From Patescibacteria group bacterium (GTDB lineage: Bacteria > Patescibacteriota > Minisyncoccia > Minisyncoccales > DG-74-1): a stretch of 25,460 nucleotides of DNA. The notes under the pieces are model-generated. The model was given only the letters and a program-made list of their open reading frames with translations, ran no database searches and had not been told where the DNA came from. A program made the position numbers and the translations under genes. Every line of letters starts with the position of its first letter. Position 1 is the first letter of the stretch. Shown here piece by piece: positions 21,932 through 25,460 of the stretch. Location: NCBI GenBank assembly GCA_030016465.1, contig JASEJL010000006.1, positions 1 to 25,460 of the forward strand, written 5' to 3'.

Positions 21932-22272
21932 TTTAGGATAAAAAAATAGGGCTGAACATAATTGACAGTTGATTAGTTGTAATTTTGCTTCATTTAGACC
22001 TTTATTTTTCTCCAATTTAGCATCAATAAAATTCATTTTGGCAATTTTTTTTCTGTATTTCTTAAGGAAGTTTTTGAAACTTCACCAATGGAATTAGATT
22101 TCTAAATATAAAATACTGATTTCACGGTGTCTGATAAATTTTTTTCGGAAATTTGGCTGCAAGCGTGCGCAAACAAAATCAAATTTTTCGTTCAAAATAG
22201 GTTCAAGTATTATCAATTTTTGCCCAACATATTGAATTAGCCGCCTTGCTTCGCTTGGCGGTCACACAAAAC
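21932..22272. other. Gene-free spacer after murL
   Basis: No open frame with coding character on either strand. It holds one clear hairpin without a T run (CCGCC / GGCGG at 22240-22260) and GCAAGCGTGCGC at 22160-22171. No terminator directly after murL is evident. Confidence 0.5.
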
Positions 22273-22301
22273 TTGACATATCCGAAGTGATAGACTATTC
22301 T
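22273..22301 (+). promoter_or_regulatory. Promoter of the prepilin gene
   Basis: TTGACA (22273-22278), 17 nt, TATTCT (22296-22301). The predicted transcript starts near 22308 and carries a 160-nt leader to the prepilin ATG. The leader contains a GCCGC-CT-GCGGC hairpin (22324-22335) but no Shine-Dalgarno site. Confidence 0.6.
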
Positions 22302-22467
22302 TAAATTAGCTCGGATGTTTTTCGCCGCCTGCGGCCAGGATATGGTCAAAAATTCCGAACCAAAATCTCGAACTTAAAAACTGCCAAAAAACCTGATAAA
22401 AATATCAACCCGAACTGCATTTTAATTTTGGGAAAAGAAAATTTTTAACATTTTTAATTTTCAATAA

Positions 22468-23031
22468 ATGATTCATTTTAAAAATAAAAGTTTTACACTA
22501 ATCGAACTTTTGGTTGTTATTGCTATCATTGGTCTTTTAGCCAGCGTTGTTTTAGTAAGTTTGAATAGCGCAAGAGCAAAGGCGAGAGATGCGAGGAGGT
22601 TGAGTGATTTAAGACAAATTGAAATTGCTTTACATATGTTGGCAGATTCACAAGGCGGAGTCTTTTATTCTACTGGGGGAGGAGCTAAATGTTTAGGGAT
22701 AGAGAATGCAACAACGACTTGCTGGCAAGGAGGTGTATCTGTTGATAGCAATCTAAATTCTGCGTTAGCGCCTTATTTATCAAAAATTCCATTAGATCCT
22801 TTATATGGAAGTCGGAAGAAAGGTAATGCTTATCTGTATAGTGACGAAAAGAGTAAAGTAGCATGGCATTGCAATGACACTTACTATCCTACGGGTCCAT
22901 TTTTATTCTGGTTGCCAGATGGTAAAACACAAGTTTACAATGATGCTGATTGTAAGGGTAAGGGATTTTATGCTTGTTGCGGCGCAGTCCCTTGTACAGA
23001 GGGTTATTTTTGCGCTTACAAAATACAATAA
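22468..23031 (+). CDS. Type IV prepilin-like protein
   Basis: 187 residues. Short leader KNKS, then FTLIELLVVIAIIGLLASV and LVSLNSARAKARDARRLSDL: the class III signal with the +5 Glu (E13) and the long N-terminal helix of type IV pilins and pseudopilins. Prepilin peptidase would cut between S8 and F9; Ser replaces the usual Gly at -1. The globular part is rich in Cys (seven or more, including CCGAVPC), suggesting disulfides and therefore surface exposure. Pili of this kind are common in host-associated Patescibacteria. Single gene with its own promoter; a broken transposase lies directly behind it. Confidence 0.88.
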   Translation: MIHFKNKSFTLIELLVVIAIIGLLASVVLVSLNSARAKARDARRLSDLRQIEIALHMLADSQGGVFYSTGGGAKCLGIENATTTCWQGGVSVDSNLNSALAPYLSKIPLDPLYGSRKKGNAYLYSDEKSKVAWHCNDTYYPTGPFLFWLPDGKTQVYNDADCKGKGFYACCGAVPCTEGYFCAYKIQ

Positions 23032-23044
23032 AATAGACAATAAG

Positions 23045-23352
23045 GTAATATGATAAAAAGGAGTATCAGGGAAATAACGGAAAGCTTTCTCTGCCCATTG
23101 GTCAGCCATTACCTTTCCACAACTATTACAGAACCTTGATTTACAAGAATGAGGCACTACTTGTACCTGATCAGGATGGTCTTCACAAACATATTTATGA
23201 TAACCTAGTTTTTGAGGATCATGACAATTAAGAATTTTCTCAACATTTTCTATTACATAATCAGGAATACCTTTCTGATATTTCCTCAAAAATCCAGGCC
23301 AATGGTCTTTGAAGATTTGCTTGATGGTGTATTTTCCTGTTATGATTTCCAT
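23045..23352 (-). pseudogene. IS91-family transposase, N-terminal fragment
   Basis: From ATG 23352 (MEIITGKYTIKQIFKDHW) about 100 residues match the N-terminal zinc-binding region of IS91-type transposases: HWPGFLRKYQKGIP, HKYVCEDHP, PHSCKSRFCNSCGKVMADQW and YFPDTPFYHITL. Homology stops there; the frame then runs antisense through the end of the prepilin gene and is meaningless. The catalytic HUH region is wholly missing, so the fragment cannot transpose. The break lies about 15 bases from the prepilin stop, so this is an element truncated next to, or by joining with, the prepilin region. Upstream codons in the longer frame (to 23487) are probably not coding. Confidence 0.8.
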
Positions 23353-23442
23353 AATATGGCTACCATTAGTTTCAAATGTAAAAAGTGTCAAAAGTACTTT
23401 ATCTCTGATGTTGGCAAAATAACATTTCTTCTTCTTAATAAG

Positions 23443-23464
23443 ACAGGTGAGCATCCTGTTTTTT
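23443..23464 (+). terminator. Intrinsic terminator
   Basis: ACAGG (23443-23447) pairs with CCTGT (23455-23459), followed by six T's. It could end the prepilin transcript after reading antisense through the transposase fragment. Confidence 0.55.
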
Positions 23465-23582
23465 AAAAAAATATTCTTTTGTCCCAATCTCCTTTCAGCG
23501 GCGGAAAATATTGGCTCGTGGGTAAAAAATTTTAAGGAGAGAATGAATACTTCTAATCTTTAATTATTTGTAATTGAAAACC

Positions 23583-23612
23583 CCTTCCTAATTAATTCTA
23601 GGTAAGGTTTTT
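23583..23612 (+). terminator. Possible bidirectional terminator
   Basis: CCTTCCT (23583-23589) pairs with AGG-T-AAGG (23600-23607) with one bulged T, followed by T5. On the other strand the same stem is followed by GGTTTTC. Confidence 0.45.
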
Positions 23613-23660
23613 GTTTTCTTTATTAAATATTGTATTCTAGTTTTAAGAAATCTATACAAT

Positions 23661-23735
23661 ATGGAGAGATTTCTACCGGGATTAATGGTTAAAAAGAGAT
23701 GGAAATGGCAAAAATTGTGGAAGAAATTAGTGTAA
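23661..23735 (+). CDS. Possible 24-residue basic Trp-rich peptide
   Basis: An ATG follows TACAAT directly and opens a frame starting MERFLPGLMVKKRWKWQK and ending LWKKLV before TAA. It is strongly basic and amphipathic, as in small membrane-active peptides. No Shine-Dalgarno site is seen; a leaderless message from the TACAAT element is conceivable. Short enough to be chance. Confidence 0.2.
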   Translation: MERFLPGLMVKKRWKWQKLWKKLV

Positions 23736-23773
23736 TAAAATAAGTTAAAACTCGTCATTAATATAAATTATGG

Positions 23774-23901
23774 AAAATTTAATTACTAAAGTTTATCTCT
23801 TCATTATCAAAATTATCAAGGATACCGATCAAGGGACCGGCTGAGTTTTTAATTAAAGATTTTTGAAGATTCAGCCGATCCCAAAAGGATCGGTTTTTTT
23901 G
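23774..23901 (+). ncRNA. Candidate leader RNA with competing hairpins
   Basis: Terminator stem CCGATCC (23875-23881) / GGATCGG (23887-23893) is followed by T7. An upstream arm CGGCTGA (23838-23844) is perfectly complementary to TCAGCCG (23871-23877), which overlaps the first three bases of the terminator stem. A second upstream CCGATC (23825-23830) can instead capture GATCGG (23888-23893). Such switching is the logic of transcription attenuation. A zinc-ribbon gene and small ORFs follow at 23953-24207. A TATAAA box at 23762-23767 could start it; no good -35 is seen. I do not recognise a known riboswitch class. Confidence 0.45.
23875..23900 (+). terminator. Intrinsic terminator in the zinc-ribbon leader
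   Basis: Seven-pair GC-rich stem with a CAAAA loop and seven T's; the strongest terminator in the window. Confidence 0.75.
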
Positions 23902-23952
23902 TTTTTTAGTAATAGGGAAGAAAAGGAGGTGAGACTTTAGTCCTTTAAAAAA

Positions 23953-24005
23953 GTGAAAAAAAACAGGGAAAATTTTAAGGAGAAATTTTAATGAATAAGA
24001 GTTAA
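23953..24005 (+). other. Ladder of two tiny ORFs before the zinc-ribbon gene
   Basis: GTG 23953 opens MKKNRENFKEKF, ending in TAA at 23991, where TAATG starts MNKS with TAA at 24005. An AAGGAGG site lies at 23923-23929 and TTAAGGAGAAA precedes the second ATG; GGGAGGT then precedes the zinc-ribbon ATG. Three Shine-Dalgarno sites in 90 nt contrast with their near absence elsewhere in the window and suggest translational coupling or leader peptides. Confidence 0.35.
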
Positions 24006-24015
24006 GGGAGGTAAA

Positions 24016-24207
24016 ATGCTAACACGGAGTTGTATTTGTGGAAAGACAATAGAAATTCCCAAGGAGGTAATGGATAACGGCCCCAAAGAGATAAAATGTT
24101 CTCGATGTGGGGCTATTGCTAAACTGAAAGTGAGAAGACGGAATCATCGTGTGAGAGGTTTAAAAGGAGGTTTTTTGCCAAAGAATTTGTACATTAACCT
24201 CAGATGA
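24016..24207 (+). CDS. Small zinc-ribbon protein
   Basis: 63 residues. C6 and C8 (SCICG) with C28 and C31 (KCSRCGA) form a four-cysteine zinc site, followed by a basic stretch KLKVRRRNHRVRGLKGG that could bind nucleic acid. The fold resembles small zinc ribbons of ribosomal proteins or transcription factors, but I do not recognise the family. Start supported by GGGAGGT at 24007-24012. It has a dedicated terminator, and its leader contains a switchable terminator, so expression is probably regulated. The basic tail suggests an RNA or DNA partner. Confidence 0.65.
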   Translation: MLTRSCICGKTIEIPKEVMDNGPKEIKCSRCGAIAKLKVRRRNHRVRGLKGGFLPKNLYINLR

Positions 24208-24226
24208 CCTCTCTGATTGATTATTA

Positions 24227-24264
24227 GGCTATCTCTAATTGAGTAATTGAGATAGCCTTTTTTC
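24227..24264 (+). terminator. Intrinsic terminator of the zinc-ribbon gene
   Basis: GGCTATCTC (24227-24235) pairs perfectly with GAGATAGCC (24249-24257) and is followed by a T run. Confidence 0.85.
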
Positions 24265-24282
24265 TTAATTAACCTACATAAA

Positions 24283-24311
24283 TTGATTATTTTAAAATTT
24301 TGTGATAAATT
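24283..24311 (+). promoter_or_regulatory. Promoter of tRNA-Glu
   Basis: TTGATT (24283-24288), 17 nt, TAAATT (24306-24311); the predicted start is about five bases before the mature tRNA. Confidence 0.5.
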
Positions 24312-24322
24312 AAACATAGTTT

Positions 24323-24395
24323 GGCCCCATCGTCTAGTGGCTTAGGACGCATGGTTCTCAGCCATGTAACAGGGGTTCGACTCCCCTTGGGGCCG
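24323..24395 (+). tRNA. tRNA-Glu (anticodon CTC)
   Basis: Complete cloverleaf: acceptor GGCCCCA (24323-24329) pairs with TGGGGCC (24388-24394); D arm around GTCTAGTGGCTTAGGAC; anticodon stem CATGG / CCATG with loop TTCTCAG, giving anticodon CTC for GAG codons; T arm AGGGG-TTCGACT-CCCCT. The discriminator is G. CCA is not encoded; GCAAAG follows, so CCA must be added by nucleotidyltransferase. Confidence 0.93.
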
Positions 24396-24480
24396 CAAAG
24401 AGAAAAGACCAGCCTGCTGCGTAGTCAACCGAAGGTTGTACTTTAGGCTTCAAATCTGGTTAGGGCCGCAAAAATAATAC
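24396..24480 (+). other. Unexplained structured segment behind the tRNA
   Basis: ACCAG (24408-24412) can pair with CTGGT (24456-24460), CCT with AGG inside it, and CAACC-GAA-GGTTG forms the tip, giving a bulged hairpin of about 53 nt. The segment ends in GGGCCGCA (24463-24470), repeating the tRNA 3' end and its flank (GGGCCGCA at 24390-24397). It probably belongs to the same transcript as the tRNA. It is not a recognisable second tRNA because no matching 5' acceptor strand is present. Confidence 0.45.
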
Positions 24481-24485
24481 CGCAG

Positions 24486-24521
24486 AGGCTTTTAATTAGC
24501 CCCTTTTTTGTTTAAAAGCCT
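24486..24521 (+). terminator. Probable terminator of the tRNA transcript
   Basis: AGGCTTTTAA (24486-24495) pairs with TTAAAAGCCT (24512-24521). A smaller nested stem GGCT / AGCC (24487-24490, 24498-24501) is followed by six T's at 24504-24509, the more likely terminator form. Confidence 0.5.
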
Positions 24522-24568
24522 GTTAGAAATTCCGGGGTTAGAGTTTTTGAATGAGTACGTTTAAAAAC

Positions 24569-24597
24569 TTGACAAAATAGTAATTATTTGTTAAATT
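24569..24597 (+). promoter_or_regulatory. Promoter of the PIG-L gene
   Basis: TTGACA (24569-24574), 17 nt, TAAATT (24592-24597). Gives a leader of about 55 nt containing AAGGAGGT at 24643-24650, eight bases before the ATG. Confidence 0.6.
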
Positions 24598-24658
24598 ATA
24601 AATGTTCTCTTTCACAGCACAATAAATGAAATGAAAAATCGAAAGGAGGTTACGAAAA

Positions 24659-25366
24659 ATGGCAAAGGAAAGCAGAGCTTTAAGAATCTTGGTTATTGCT
24701 CCTCATCCAGATGATGACCTTATTGGGTGCGGAGGCAGTATGGCTATGCATCTGGAAAAAGGGAATGAAGTATTTGTTATCTATGTGACAAATGGAGATG
24801 CAGCATGTCAACAATTTCCACCAGATGAGTTTACCAAAATAAGAAAAGAAGAAACATTGAATGCCGGCCGTTGTCTTGGCTTAAAAGTAGAAAACCTTTT
24901 CTTCTTAGATGAACAACCGTGGCGAATAAACGAAGAAAAAACCCGATTTGAACTTCTAGATTTAATAAGGCAAATTCGCCCTGATGTATGCTACATTCCT
25001 CATTCCAGTGATGCCCATTTAGATCACCGAGCTACACACAGAGCGGCTTTGGAAGCAATCAATATGGCGCCCAGTAAATGGTTTAGACAATATGGTAGTA
25101 CTGTTGAGGAACCTTTTTCTATCTCAATTATTTTAGCTTATGAAGTGTGGGCGGCCTTAATGACTCCCAATTATTTTGAAGATATTACTTTATTTTTGGA
25201 GAAGAAAATGCAGGCATTAAGGGAACATAAGACCCAGGCGACAGCTAAATACGAACAGGCTTATCGGGGAATGAACGCATTTCGGGGAGCAATGCATGAA
25301 GAAGGTAGAGAAGGTGTTTTCTCTGAAGCGTTCCAGATTATAAAAATAGTCGAAATTTTTCATTAG
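24659..25366 (+). CDS. PIG-L/LmbE family deacetylase
   Basis: 235 residues. The zinc-binding motif APHPDDD (14-20) and the second motif SDAHLDHRATH near residue 118 define the PIG-L/LmbE fold, which removes acetyl groups from N-acetylglucosamine-type or related substrates (GlcNAc-PI, GlcNAc-inositol, chitobiose). LVIAPHPDDDLIGCGGSMA and VTNGDAA are typical. No signal peptide, so cytosolic. Substrate unknown; no glycosyltransferase neighbour is visible. The strong AAGGAGGT site and own promoter and terminator mark it as a separate, well-translated gene, unlike the operons to the left. Confidence 0.9.
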   Translation: MAKESRALRILVIAPHPDDDLIGCGGSMAMHLEKGNEVFVIYVTNGDAACQQFPPDEFTKIRKEETLNAGRCLGLKVENLFFLDEQPWRINEEKTRFELLDLIRQIRPDVCYIPHSSDAHLDHRATHRAALEAINMAPSKWFRQYGSTVEEPFSISIILAYEVWAALMTPNYFEDITLFLEKKMQALREHKTQATAKYEQAYRGMNAFRGAMHEEGREGVFSEAFQIIKIVEIFH

Positions 25367-25388
25367 AAGTTACAGGAGGAATGTCCTT

Positions 25389-25440
25389 GAGCGGCAGAAT
25401 ATAATATAATGAGCGGCATAATATAATTGCCGCTCTTTTT
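25389..25440 (+). terminator. Terminator with two alternative 5' arms
   Basis: TGCCGCTC (25428-25435), followed by T5, can pair with either GAGCGGCA at 25411-25418 or an identical GAGCGGCA at 25389-25396. The two arms are part of a near-tandem unit GAGCGGCA-(G/T)AATATAAT. Confidence 0.75.
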
Positions 25441-25460
25441 ATTTTTAAATAAACTTGAAA

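Noticed and set aside
22903..23044. C-terminal extension of the IS91-type fragment
   Set aside because: This part is antisense to the prepilin gene and has no transposase motifs.
24396..24480. Second tRNA gene after tRNA-Glu
   Set aside because: There is no 5' acceptor strand to pair with TAGGGCC, and no T stem forms around TTCAAAT.

Overview
The window looks like part of a small, AT-rich genome of the Candidate Phyla Radiation (Patescibacteria, Parcubacteria-like). This is inferred from gene content and style: AT-rich genes packed with 1-20 nt gaps or ATGA/TAATG overlaps, few Shine-Dalgarno sites, a type IV prepilin, a peptidoglycan cluster, an AmmeMemoRadiSam-type radical SAM gene and several PIN toxin cassettes. 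TGA ends aspS, thpR and the SplB-like gene, so the UGA=Gly code of Gracilibacteria/SR1 does not apply.

Left half (about 200-12600, minus strand): one long run starting at a good promoter (12609-12637): amrS, a stand-alone LigB-type dioxygenase-fold gene, glnA, a PPP-family phosphatase, a small conserved protein, a 5-formyl-THF cyclo-ligase relative and a GNAT acetyltransferase. After that come two toxin-antitoxin cassettes around a TIM-barrel / M20 peptidase / TIM-barrel trio, an SplB-like radical SAM gene, a DUF3800 gene and a decayed 2H phosphoesterase. Decay is heavy here. Several genes read correctly only if a poly-A tract is changed by one base. A third antitoxin survives as a 35-codon stub. 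A 22-26 bp repeat sits between genes in six places, and the three cassettes share a promoter-like block that would give leaderless mRNAs. On the opposite strand, 961-1084 looks like a free-standing small RNA gene with its own promoter and terminator.

Centre (12685-21931, plus strand): thpR, then a cell-wall operon: murC, aspS (no GAD domain), a D,D-carboxypeptidase, a membrane-anchored six-repeat Kelch protein, an L,D-transpeptidase fused to a catalytically dead carboxypeptidase-like domain, mraY and murL. Lipid I synthesis, glutamate epimerisation of the stem peptide and peptide trimming or cross-linking are thus encoded together. Short GC-rich hairpin sequences lie in frame inside thpR and dacA.

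Right part (21932-25460): a 536-nt gap with a promoter for a type IV prepilin gene; a truncated IS91-type transposase immediately behind it; a gene-poor stretch with a leader RNA able to form competing hairpins; a ladder of tiny ORFs with strong Shine-Dalgarno sites; a 63-residue zinc-ribbon protein; tRNA-Glu(CTC) followed by an unexplained structured segment; and a PIG-L/LmbE deacetylase with a strong ribosome binding site and a terminator that has duplicated 5' arms.
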